24,444 nucleotides of DNA. It comes from CAZCAC01 sp964496575. Its GTDB lineage: Bacteria > Planctomycetota > UBA1135 > GCA-002686595. The notes beneath the pieces are model-generated. The model had not been told where the DNA came from, ran no database searches, and was given only the letters and a program-made list of their open reading frames with translations. The first letter of the stretch is position 1. Every line of letters begins with the position of its first letter. The stretch is from NCBI GenBank assembly GCA_964496575.1, contig CAZCAC010000130.1, positions 1-24,444 of the forward strand. Direction: 5' to 3'. The position numbers and the translations under genes were made by a program. Below, piece after piece: positions 18,196 through 24,444 of the stretch.

Positions 18196-18861
18196 GTGCC
18201 ACCGGGTACCGTGCCAGGGCGAGACTCGTCACGGGTCGGGTGTCGCCCTGGCGCCGGACTGGGGCGGCGGCCCACACCACGCCGCCCCAGGAGGGCGCCC
18301 CAGGCCCCCCCCCCCCCCACGGACCCCCGCGACGACCGGGAGCTGATCCTGGCCGCGAGCCGCGGTGACTCGACCGCCTTCGACGCGCTCTACCGGCGTC
18401 ACCGGGAGTGGGTCTGGTCGCTCGCCTGGCGCTTCCTCTCCCGTGCCGACCAGGCCGAGGACGTCCTGCAGGAGACCTTTCTCCACCTGTGGTCGCGGCT
18501 CGACGGAGGGTTCGAGCTGCGCTCGCGCCTGCGCACCTACCTCTACCCCGTGGTGCGCCACCTGGCGATCGATAGCCTCCGCCTCGCGCGACGCGACGAG
18601 CCCGGCGGCCGGCGGGCGCCCGAACCGGCTCGAGACGTGGAGATCCTGCTGCCGGAGACGCTGCGCGAGGAGCTCGCCGAGGCCTTGCGCACGCTGCCCG
18701 ACGGCCAGCGCGAGGTGCTCCTGATGCGCTTCGTCGACGATCTCGAGCTGGCCGAGATCGCCGCGGCCCTGGAGCTCCCGCCGGGCACGGTCAAGTCGCG
18801 GCTGCACCACGCGCTGGCGACCCTGCGCGAGGCTCCCGGGACCCGTGAGCTGTTCCGGTGA
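18196..18861 (+). CDS. ECF-type sigma-70 family RNA polymerase sigma factor (start uncertain)
   Basis: The protein core is an ECF sigma factor: sigma2 region DDRELILAASRGDSTAFDALYRRHREWVWSLAW, then DQAEDVLQETFLHLWSRL and RLRTYLYPVVRHLAIDSLRL (about residues 47-130), and sigma4 region LRTLPDGQREVLLMRF with helix-turn-helix LAEIAAALELPPGTVKSRLHHAL (about 165-207). It would direct RNA polymerase to a small regulon, probably including its own operon. The coordinates use the upstream GTG at 18196, but codons 4-21 lie in a REP-like element and codons before about 42 are not family-like. No ATG, GTG or TTG occurs in frame between the repeat and the sigma core, which follows a run of 14 C. AGGAGGG at 18289-18295 is a good ribosome binding site with no start codon at the right distance. 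The true start is therefore unresolved. It leads the dockerin/cohesin/VIT-VWA cassette. Confidence 0.85.
   Translation: MPPGTVPGRDSSRVGCRPGAGLGRRPTPRRPRRAPQAPPPPTDPRDDRELILAASRGDSTAFDALYRRHREWVWSLAWRFLSRADQAEDVLQETFLHLWSRLDGGFELRSRLRTYLYPVVRHLAIDSLRLARRDEPGGRRAPEPARDVEILLPETLREELAEALRTLPDGQREVLLMRFVDDLELAEIAAALELPPGTVKSRLHHALATLREAPGTRELFR
18207..18257. repeat. REP-like hairpin element, copy C
   Basis: The left arm contains CCGTGCCAGGGCGAGA followed by CTCGTCACG and is almost identical to that of copy B at 9518. The right arm TCGCCCTGGCGCCGG pairs with it over a 10-base core (GCCAGGGCGA), with a less regular inner stem than copies A and B. It lies directly after the stop of the VWA gene and inside the 5' end of the annotated sigma reading frame. 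Confidence 0.8.
18305..18318 (+). repeat. Homopolymer of 14 C before the sigma-factor core
   Basis: A run of 14 C starts 9 bases after the Shine-Dalgarno-like AGGAGGG at 18289-18295 and ends just before the first conserved sigma codons. Its length determines which upstream frame is joined to the sigma core. It may be a slippage-prone switch or a sequencing or assembly length error. Confidence 0.9.
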
Positions 18862-18886
18862 TCCCGGCGGAAGAAATCGGAGATCG

Positions 18887-18934
18887 ATGAACTTCCGCCT
18901 AGAGCTCTTCGCCTCACCCCCCGAACGACCATGA
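18887..18934 (+). CDS. 15-codon leader ORF coupled to the dockerin-protein gene
   Basis: ATG at 18887 opens MNFRLELFASPPERP and its TGA (18932-18934) overlaps the ATG of the next gene (18931-18933) as ATGA. GGAG at 18879-18882 gives it a ribosome binding site, although the spacing of 4 bases is short, while the next gene has none of its own directly upstream. This arrangement suggests that translation of the dockerin protein depends on ribosomes finishing this mini-ORF. An inverted repeat, GGCGGAAG (18866-18873) with CTTCCGCC (18892-18899), encloses its ribosome binding site and start, so folding could occlude it. Whether it is translated is unknown. Confidence 0.45.
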   Translation: MNFRLELFASPPERP

Positions 18935-19389
18935 GCGTGGACCCGCGAACCCCACCGGACGAGGCCCTGCCCGAGTCCCTGCGAGCCGAGCTGAAGGCGG
19001 CCTTCGTCGCCCCCGAGGAGATCCCCGCGGAGGTGGAGGAGAGGATCCTCGCCGCGGCGCGCCCGCGCGTCGCCGGGCCGCGCCGCTGGATCGCCCGATC
19101 GCGCTGGATCGCCGCGAGCGCGGCCGCGGCGGCGATCGTCCTCGTGGTGATCTGGTCCCGGCCTCGAGAAGACTCGGCCGACCCGCGCGTCGCGCGGCTG
19201 CAGGGCCCGCCGGTGTTCCTCGCCTCGGAGGAAGTGGACGTCCTCGACGCGTTCCGGCTCGCGCGGCTCCTGCGCGACGGAGCGCCCGGACTCGGAGGAG
19301 CGGGGTGGGACGTCGATCTCGACGGCCGCGTGGATCAGAACGACGTCGAGCGCCTGCTCGACCTCGCCGTGAGGCTCGAAGACCGATGA
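18931..19389 (+). CDS. Single-pass membrane protein with C-terminal dockerin-like domain, in anti-sigma position
   Basis: The 152-residue product has a short cytoplasmic-type N-terminal part (1-55) with an amphipathic helix (EVEERILAAARPRV), one transmembrane helix (about 60-76, AASAAAAAIVLVVIW), and an outside domain of two helix segments, VDVLDAFRLARLL (102-114) and a canonical calcium loop DVDLDGRVDQND (D127, D129, D131, D135, D138) followed by VERLLDLAVRL. This is the dockerin type I pattern; the first loop is degenerate. Position directly after an ECF sigma gene and single-pass topology suggest an anti-sigma or sigma-linked sensor, but the usual zinc-finger HxxxCxxC is absent, so this is inference. 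Its start overlaps the 15-codon leader (ATGA) and its stop overlaps the cohesin-like gene (ATGA). The dockerin would face the periplasm or outside, where the next gene's product should be. Confidence 0.8.
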   Translation: MSVDPRTPPDEALPESLRAELKAAFVAPEEIPAEVEERILAAARPRVAGPRRWIARSRWIAASAAAAAIVLVVIWSRPREDSADPRVARLQGPPVFLASEEVDVLDAFRLARLLRDGAPGLGGAGWDVDLDGRVDQNDVERLLDLAVRLEDR

Positions 19390-19835
19390 AGAAAGCACGC
19401 CACCTGCTGATCCCGCTCGCCGTCCTGCTCCTCGCGCTGGCGACGATCTCGGCCGGCGCGACGCGTCAGTCCGAGGGGACGCGCTTCACCAGCATGGAGA
19501 TCCTGATCGACTCCGGCGCCGAGGCGCTCGCCGCCTGGCAGCTGGAGTGGAGCGACCCCTCGGATCGCGCGAGCCTGGTCGGGATCGAGGGCGGCGAGCA
19601 CGACGCCTTCGCCGAGCCGGCGCGTTACGACCCGCGAGCGCTCGCCGGAGGACGGGTCGTCCTCGCCGCCTTCAGCCTGGACGAGGAGCTCCCCCGCGGC
19701 CGGACGCGAGTGGCGCGGTTGCACCTGGAGGTTCGCGGCGACGATCCAGTCACGGGGGAGTGCAAGCTCGTCGCCGTCGCGAACGCGGCCGGGCACGAGA
19801 TCGAAGCGAAGGCCCTGGTGCTCACGGGCGAGTGA
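19386..19835 (+). CDS. Secreted cohesin-like domain protein
   Basis: The 149-residue product has a signal peptide (MKKARHLLIP, hydrophobic core to about residue 24) and one small domain at 31-149. The strands FTSMEILIDSGAEALAAWQLEW, RASLVGIEGGEHDAFAEPARYDPRALAGGRVVLAAFSLDEELPRGRTRVARLHLEVRG and ECKLVAVANAAGHEIEA fit the nine-strand cohesin fold (hallmarks: opening strand with LxxW/Y, central GRVVLAAFS, and the RTRVARLHLEV strand). Cohesins bind dockerins, and the neighbouring gene encodes a dockerin-like domain, so the two products are probable partners; this is inferred from fold resemblance and adjacency. Start and preceding stop share ATGA, so the genes are translationally coupled. There is no visible anchor after the signal sequence, so the mature protein is soluble unless held by its partner. 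Confidence 0.7.
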   Translation: MKKARHLLIPLAVLLLALATISAGATRQSEGTRFTSMEILIDSGAEALAAWQLEWSDPSDRASLVGIEGGEHDAFAEPARYDPRALAGGRVVLAAFSLDEELPRGRTRVARLHLEVRGDDPVTGECKLVAVANAAGHEIEAKALVLTGE

Positions 19836-19857
19836 AACTGCATCCGGAGACATGTTG

Positions 19858-21942
19858 ATGAAGAAGCGAATCTCGATCCTCTCCCTGACCGGCGCCCTCC
19901 TCTCGGTAGCGCTCTACCTGGCTTCGTGTGAGGTATCCGGACCCGGCTCCGCCAGACGCCTGGACGCCGCCCGTGATGAGGAGGGACGCGTCACCGCGGG
20001 CCCCCGTCCCGGACTCGACCAGGAGATCTGGGTCATCGCCCGTGAGGGGAGCGTCACGTCCCGAGCCCCCGACGAGCCGGGGCAGGGCACGTTGCTCGCG
20101 CGCGCCGACGACCTCGAGCCCGCGCTGATCCCGATCCCGCTGGAGCACACAGAGGTGCAGGCGGAGATCACCTCCTTCGTGGCCACCGTCGCCGTAGGCC
20201 AGCGCTTCTCCAATCCGTACTCCGAGAAGATCGAGGCGGTCTACACCTTTCCGCTCCCGGAGAACTCCGCCGTGCACGAGTTCGTGATGACAATCGGCGA
20301 GCGGCGGATCCGGGGGATCATCCGCGAGCGCGAGGAGGCCGAACGCGTCTACCTCGAGGCGCGGCGTCAGGGCTACGTCGCCAGCCTGCTGGTGCAGGAT
20401 CGCCCAAACGTCTTCACCGAGACCGTCGCGAACATCCAGCCGGGCGCGGCGATCGAGGTCGACATCCGGTACGTCCACACCCTCTCCTGGCACGATGGCT
20501 GGTTCGAGTACCGCTTCCCGATGGTGGTCGCTCCGCGCTTCAACCCGGAAGGCTCGACCGATGGGATCGGGGCCGTGCCGCGCGAGCATCCAGGTTCCAG
20601 CGGGCAGGCGACCGAGGTCAGCTACCTCCATCCGAGCGAGCGTAGCGGTCACGACATCTCCCTGACCGTCGAGCTGGAGACGGGGATTCGCGCGCAGGAG
20701 ATCCACTCGCCGACGCACTCCGTGGAGATCGAGGGGCTGAATGGTCACGGGAACCGGATCGTCCTGAGCGAGCACGACTCCATCCCCAACCGCGACTTCG
20801 TCCTGCGCTACCGCCTGGGCGGAGATCGGACGCGCGGCGCGCTGATGACGAGCTCGACGAGTGACGAGGGGACCTTCTCCCTCCTGGTCATGCCTCCACA
20901 GGACCTGACCTCCTTGCCGCGCGAGGCGATCGAGCTGGTCCTGGTGATCGACCGCTCCGGCAGCATGGAGGGGGAGTCGATGGAGCTCGCGCGCCGCGCC
21001 GCGCGCCAGGCCCTCTCGATGCTGCGCCCCGGCGACACCTTCAACCTCCTGTCCTTCGCCAACGACACCGACCGCTTCCGACGCCGCGCGGTGCCGGTGG
21101 GAGACCGCGAGCTGCGGGCGGCCCGGGCCTGGCTCGACGAGCTCGAGGCGGGCGGCGGTACCTATCTCACCGAAGCCGTTCGTCTCGCCTTCCGCGGCGA
21201 GTCCTCTGGCGAGCACAAGCGCTGCGTGGCCTTCCTGACCGACGGGCACGTCGGCAACGAGGCCGAGGTGCTGTCCCTCCTGGTCGACCGCCTCGGCACC
21301 TCGCGGGTCTTCTCCTTCGCCGTCGGCTCGGCGAGCAACCAGTACCTCGCCGAGAGCATGGCCCGCCTGGGGCGCGGCGCGGTCGCCTATATCGGCGAGG
21401 GCGACGACCCCGAGTGGGTGATGCGGACCTTCCTCGATCGCGTCTCGTGTTCCGCGCTGACCGACCTCACCATCGACTGGGGGGGGCTGCAGGTCAGCGA
21501 CGTCCAGCCGGCGCGCCTGCCGGACATCCTCGCCGGTCGCCCGGTGATCATCAGCGGTCGCTACCGCGGCCGCGCCGATGGCCTCGTTCACCTCGAGGGC
21601 CGGGCCGGAAGAAAGCCGATCCGGCTCGCTCTCGACGCAAGCCTCGAAGCCTCCACGCAGGAGGGGATCCCGTTCGTCTGGGCGCGCCGCAAGCTGGCGG
21701 AGCTCTACGACCGGGCTCTGGTCCACGACCTGCGCGGCGAGGAGTCCTGGCGCCGCGAGGTTCTCGATCACGCCCTCGAGTACGGCCTGCTCAGCGACTT
21801 CACCGCGTTCCTGGCGGTCGACTCCTCGCGACGCACCGAGGGAGACAGCGGCGTGACGGTGCCGGTGCCGGTCCCCGTGCCGAAGGGGATGCGCTACGAG
21901 ACGACGGTCGGTGCACCGGAGGGGGGACGCGATGGACGCTGA
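19858..21942 (+). CDS. VIT/VWA-domain lipoprotein
   Basis: The 694-residue product begins with a lipoprotein signal ending in LASC (C24). A VIT (vault protein/inter-alpha-trypsin) domain spans about 91-207, with VTVAVGQRFSNPYS-type strand, AVYTFPLPENSAVHEFVM, EAERVYLEARRQGYVASLL and PNVFTETVANIQPGAAIEVDIRYV. A VWA domain starts near 360 with a perfect MIDAS D365-R-S367-G-S369, a GGGTYL threonine and FLTDGHVGNE. The C-terminal 140 residues form a helical/beta tail. Such proteins are surface or periplasmic metal-dependent binding proteins. I chose the ATG at 19858 because GGAGA (19846-19850) is 7 bases upstream, whereas only 1 base separates it from the ATG at 19852. It follows the cohesin-like gene by 22 bases and overlaps the next gene by 11. 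Confidence 0.92.
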   Translation: MKKRISILSLTGALLSVALYLASCEVSGPGSARRLDAARDEEGRVTAGPRPGLDQEIWVIAREGSVTSRAPDEPGQGTLLARADDLEPALIPIPLEHTEVQAEITSFVATVAVGQRFSNPYSEKIEAVYTFPLPENSAVHEFVMTIGERRIRGIIREREEAERVYLEARRQGYVASLLVQDRPNVFTETVANIQPGAAIEVDIRYVHTLSWHDGWFEYRFPMVVAPRFNPEGSTDGIGAVPREHPGSSGQATEVSYLHPSERSGHDISLTVELETGIRAQEIHSPTHSVEIEGLNGHGNRIVLSEHDSIPNRDFVLRYRLGGDRTRGALMTSSTSDEGTFSLLVMPPQDLTSLPREAIELVLVIDRSGSMEGESMELARRAARQALSMLRPGDTFNLLSFANDTDRFRRRAVPVGDRELRAARAWLDELEAGGGTYLTEAVRLAFRGESSGEHKRCVAFLTDGHVGNEAEVLSLLVDRLGTSRVFSFAVGSASNQYLAESMARLGRGAVAYIGEGDDPEWVMRTFLDRVSCSALTDLTIDWGGLQVSDVQPARLPDILAGRPVIISGRYRGRADGLVHLEGRAGRKPIRLALDASLEASTQEGIPFVWARRKLAELYDRALVHDLRGEESWRREVLDHALEYGLLSDFTAFLAVDSSRRTEGDSGVTVPVPVPVPKGMRYETTVGAPEGGRDGR

Positions 21943-22921
21943 CCAGTATCGGGGCTTGCGCGGGCCGTGGATCGCGCTGCTCCTCGTGATCCTCGTGCTC
22001 ATGTGCTCGGCCTGCGCGAAGGTGCGGTTCACCGAGCAGCGGATCTTCGTGCGGCACGACGCGGAGAACGACGTGGCCGAGGTCCTGCTCGTGTACCAGG
22101 GTCTGTACCCGTCGCGATCCGAGAACGTGTTCATCGGAGCTCCCTACGTCCAGGGGCCGGGAGAGGAGACCACGGAAAGGGAGGATCGACCGTACACCGA
22201 AGTCCAGGTCCGGGACGCGGTCGAGGCCGTCGCGTGGATCGAGGGAGGCCGGCGCTTCTTCATCCTGGGTGCCTGGGCCTTCGAGGTCGACCTCGACGAG
22301 CCCGACGAGACCTGCGGGGATCCCGATGAGGAGCGCGATGAAGCGGAGGAGTTCGCGGACGACATCTCGGTCACGCACTCGGGTCTATACCTCGACGAAC
22401 AGGACCGGCTCTGCGCGTATCAGGTCCTGCGCATCCCGCGCGCCTCGCTGGGGCTTCGACTCCTGAACGAGGTGCTGCACGAGTCGATCCGGGAGTCGGG
22501 CGAGGACGCCGAGCTGGACGTGGGACTGAGCTACGACGCGAGGACCGGCGAGCTGTGGCGAGAGGACGCGGTCCGAGGCGTCCCCTGGGTGATGATGCAC
22601 GAGGGCGGAGTCCGGGTGCGCATTCCGATGACGCCCTACACGGCCGCACGCACTCTCGAGTCGATCCTCGCCGACCATCGTGGCGAGAAGCGTGAGGGTC
22701 CCGATGAACCGCCGGTCACCTGGGCCTCCTGCCTGAGCGGTATCGAGATCGCGGACGAGCATCTCACGCTGGACTTCCGCTCGGGCGCCGGGGGGGAACC
22801 GACGTGGGTGACTCGCTACCCGGAGGCAGTCTACTCCGACGCGATCACTCGAAGGCTCCAATCTCAGGGCTGGCAGCCGCGGCGACTGAGCGAAGCCGAG
22901 GTCCTGGCCGAGACGTGGTGA
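21932..22921 (+). CDS. Uncharacterised lipoprotein, last gene of the cassette
   Basis: The 329-residue product starts with a hydrophobic segment WIALLLVILVLMCSAC and a likely lipidated cysteine (CSAC; the -3 residue is atypical), so it is probably membrane-anchored outside the cytoplasm. The body is acidic (a Glu/Asp-rich stretch EPDETCGDPDEERDEAEE near 130) with mixed alpha/beta sequence, including VAEVLLVYQGLYPS near the start and SDAITRRLQSQGWQPRRLSEAEV at the end. I do not recognise the family. The ATG at 21932 has a GGAGG site 9 bases upstream and lies inside the last 11 bases of the VIT/VWA gene, so translation of the two is coupled and a shared role is likely. Confidence 0.75.
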   Translation: MDADQYRGLRGPWIALLLVILVLMCSACAKVRFTEQRIFVRHDAENDVAEVLLVYQGLYPSRSENVFIGAPYVQGPGEETTEREDRPYTEVQVRDAVEAVAWIEGGRRFFILGAWAFEVDLDEPDETCGDPDEERDEAEEFADDISVTHSGLYLDEQDRLCAYQVLRIPRASLGLRLLNEVLHESIRESGEDAELDVGLSYDARTGELWREDAVRGVPWVMMHEGGVRVRIPMTPYTAARTLESILADHRGEKREGPDEPPVTWASCLSGIEIADEHLTLDFRSGAGGEPTWVTRYPEAVYSDAITRRLQSQGWQPRRLSEAEVLAETW

Positions 22922-23106
22922 TCGGTGGCAGCCGACCTCGGAAGTGGACGTCCACACCACCCGTTGCTACCGTACTCGCCAGCCCTGGAATGGGGTCCCG
23001 AAGGGCCGGGAAAAGGGTTTCTGGTCCGGACAGCGTCTGGCAACAAGCAGTAGTAGAGGCACCGGAGAGGCCCCTCGAAACGGCTATTCTCCGAGAGGAG
23101 TTCATC
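22922..23106. other. Intergenic region before the ABM-like gene
   Basis: A 185-base gap without a plausible gene. GGAG at 23097-23100 is the ribosome binding site of the next gene. The gap probably separates the cassette from an independent transcription unit; no clear terminator or promoter is seen. Confidence 0.4.
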
Positions 23107-23472
23107 ATGAGTACCTACGAAAGATCCGTCAGCATCAACCCCTACTTCAAGATCAAGGAAGGCCAGATGGATGCGTGCAAGCAGTCCCTGGCCACTTTCA
23201 ACGACCTGGTGTCGAGCAACGAGAGCGGGTGCCTGTTCTACAACTTCACGTTCAACGGCGACGTCATGTGCTGCCGCGAAGCCTACGTCGATGCGGGTGC
23301 GGTTGTGGCCCACCTCGAGAACTGCGGCGCGGCGCTCGGGGAGTTCCTGAAGGTCGCCGACCTGCTCCGGATCGAGCTGCACGGACCCGCCGAGGAGCTG
23401 GAGAAGCTGAAGCCGACCTTTGCGGACTTCAACCCGGAGTACTTCGTCTACGATTGCGGCATTGGCATTTGA
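23107..23472 (+). CDS. ABM-type dimeric alpha/beta-barrel protein (putative quinol monooxygenase-like)
   Basis: The 121-residue cytoplasmic-type protein has the ferredoxin-like pattern of the antibiotic biosynthesis monooxygenase (ABM) superfamily: strand VSINPYFKIKEG, helix QMDACKQSLATFNDLVSSNE, strand GCLFYNFTFNGDVMCCREAYVDAGAVVAHLENCGAALGEFLKVADLLRIELHGP. The latter contains a CCREAYVD strand-turn and a helix typical of small quinol monooxygenase-like proteins. Such proteins dimerise and oxidise small aromatics or act as ligand-binding proteins; the activity here is not predictable. The ATG at 23107 follows GGAG by 6 bases and gives a length normal for the family. The open frame continues about 100 codons upstream without family-like sequence. 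Confidence 0.82.
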   Translation: MSTYERSVSINPYFKIKEGQMDACKQSLATFNDLVSSNESGCLFYNFTFNGDVMCCREAYVDAGAVVAHLENCGAALGEFLKVADLLRIELHGPAEELEKLKPTFADFNPEYFVYDCGIGI

Positions 23473-23493
23473 CCGACACCGAACCCCGCAGTA

Positions 23494-23573
23494 CCACGCA
23501 GTACCAAACCAGGTTCACTTTCCCGCAGGTGCGCCACGCAGTACCAAACCAGGTTCACTTTCCCGCAGGTGCG
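23494..23573. repeat. Two perfect tandem copies of a 40-bp unit
   Basis: 23494-23533 and 23534-23573 are identical 40-base units starting CCACGCAGTACCAAACCAGG and ending CGCAGGTGCG. A shorter partial copy (CGCAGTACCA) precedes them. Perfect identity indicates a recent duplication. Confidence 0.95.
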
Positions 23574-23632
23574 CGGCCGTCGATGGCTGGACGGACGTGC
23601 AAATACGTGAAGGTGAACCTGGCTCGGTGTCT
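23543..23632. repeat. Imperfect inverted repeat around CCAGGTTCAC / GTGAACCTGG
   Basis: The second 40-bp unit and its right flank (23543-23585) resemble the reverse complement of about 23589-23632: the core CCAGGTTCAC (23549-23558) pairs perfectly with GTGAACCTGG (23613-23622), and further matches occur on both sides. It looks like another REP-like hairpin family, different in sequence from copies A-C. Confidence 0.6.
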
Positions 23633-23757
23633 TTCAGCAGTGATCGACCTGGCGTGGAAGGCGCAGAAGCGCCCCCACGAGCGGTTCCAGACAATGCTGT
23701 CCAGGGGCAAGCATTCGACCGTGCCCCGTCGATCAGGTGTTGCCCGGTCCATCAATA

Positions 23758-24399
23758 TCACGGACGCCAGGTGACCTCGTACCCGTTCGACAGGTTGAAG
23801 TCGTTCACACCGACGCCGCAAGGCTGAGCGCCGGAGTTGTCGCGGTACCAGCACTGGTAGCGTCTCGTGTCACCCGGTGCCACCCCACCCGCGGCGCCGA
23901 TGGCGATCGTCGTCCAGGAGACGCCTGCCGCGTTCGAGAGGCGGATCTCCAGCTGGATCAGGTTGCCGCCGGCGCACCGGAGGCCGTCTCCGAAGGGCAC
24001 GCCATCTCCACCGTTCAGCGCGTCATCCGCCTGGAAGTAGAGGCCGAAGTCCCTCGGATCAAGGCCGGTCGTTCGCAGGATCATGGTGTCGGCACTGGCG
24101 CTCGCCGTTCCGCTCCCGGTCAGCTGTGCCCCGGATGCGGATGCCCCATTCGCACAGCCCGAAGCGGGAGCGTTGCCGTCGTTGTCGTTGCCGCAGGGGC
24201 AGGGGCTGCCGCTGCCGGGGTCTCCCAGACAGAATGGAGCCCCCGGAGCAATGCCGAGGTCGAAGGCGTAGGCGGCACCGGCTTCCTGGGCGCTGTTGTC
24301 GTCCTGGTTGCCGTTCACGCCCTGAGCTCCGCTGTTCTCCCCGTTGGCTCCGACGATCAGGGTCTCGCCCGACACCGAGACGGCAGTGCCGGTAACCGT
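23758..24399 (-). pseudogene. N-terminally truncated FG-GAP protein fragment with 7-Cys C-terminal module
   Basis: The frame encodes one partial FG-GAP-type propeller repeat (GTAVSVSGETLIVGANGEN, then NQDDNSAQEAGAAYAF) followed by the same 159-residue cysteine-rich C-terminal module as the choice-of-anchor-J gene (FCLGDPGSGSPCPCGNDNDG, SGCANG, GLYFQAD, RCAGG, QCWYR, PCGVGVNDFNLSNG). An in-frame TGA at 24400-24402 lies directly upstream of the propeller sequence, and the 42 bases further upstream (24403-24444) do not read as FG-GAP repeats in any frame. A GTG at 24373-24375 is the only start candidate and has no ribosome binding site. The likely explanation is a truncated gene remnant, or a frameshift whose other part lies outside the window. 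Confidence 0.6.
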
Positions 24400-24444
24400 T
24401 CACGGGATTGAAGCCTGGTTTGTACGAGATTGTCGGCGGTAATC

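Larger units (their letters stand above)
23473..23757. other. Repeat-bearing intergenic region
   Basis: No gene is evident in these 285 bases. They hold the 40-bp tandem duplication at 23494-23573, the imperfect inverted repeat ending near 23632, and about 125 further bases with nothing recognisable before the stop codon of the leftward fragment. Confidence 0.5.

Noticed and set aside
18131..18346. 71-codon frame overlapping the end of the VWA gene and the C14 tract
   Set aside because: No conserved sequence; it is read through the repeat and the homopolymer and ends right after it.
19822..22134. 770-codon minus-strand frame opposite the VIT/VWA gene
   Set aside because: Antisense of a gene with clear VIT and VWA motifs; no recognisable domain of its own.
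23494..23573. CRISPR remnant
   Set aside because: The two 40-base units directly abut with no spacer between them.

Overview
The window is a very GC-rich stretch of bacterial chromosome, probably from a Planctomycetota lineage and plausibly a metagenome-derived or poorly studied genome. The assignment is an inference from gene content: a DUF1080 lipoprotein, VIT/VWA and VWA surface proteins, an ECF sigma factor followed by a dockerin-type membrane protein and a cohesin-like protein, and two copies of a cysteine-rich C-terminal module (FCxGDxGSGxPCPCxNDNDG ... QCWYR ... GVNDF) that I associate with planctomycete secreted proteins. No rRNA, tRNA, CRISPR array, phage or intact transposase was seen.

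Left part (1-9630), mostly metabolism and DNA maintenance: the first codons of a leftward secreted protein; a giant 2-hydroxyacyl-CoA dehydratase activase-type iron-sulfur protein; leftward glucose-6-phosphate isomerase; a DUF1080 lipoprotein; and a leftward UvrD/Rep-type helicase. Both convergent junctions hold a hairpin: a 53-bp REP-like element (4418-4470) and a 305-bp long inverted repeat (7079-7383).

Middle part (9630-18183), envelope and secreted proteins: a small TM2 membrane protein whose 3' part overlaps antisense the end of a predicted secreted zinc metallopeptidase; the metallopeptidase lies 1 bp behind a TPR-like membrane protein gene (translationally coupled pair). Then a leftward secreted choice-of-anchor-J protein with the cysteine-rich C-terminal module, and a divergent exported VWA protein carrying an internal 3 x 8-residue tandem repeat.

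Right part (18196-22921), the most interesting region: a compact rightward cassette of an ECF sigma factor, a 15-codon leader ORF, a single-pass membrane protein with a C-terminal dockerin-like calcium loop (in the position of an anti-sigma factor but without a zinc-finger motif), a secreted cohesin-like protein, a VIT/VWA lipoprotein and a second lipoprotein. Genes overlap by 4 bp (ATGA) or 11 bp, so they look like one operon. I infer a cell-surface assembly in which the dockerin/cohesin pair may tether or sense an envelope structure and transmit to the sigma factor; nothing in the sequence proves this. The start of the sigma gene is obscured by a 14-C homopolymer and a REP-like element.

The right end holds a small ABM-type alpha/beta-barrel protein, a 40-bp tandem duplication inside an imperfect inverted repeat, and an N-terminally truncated FG-GAP/cysteine-rich-module fragment.
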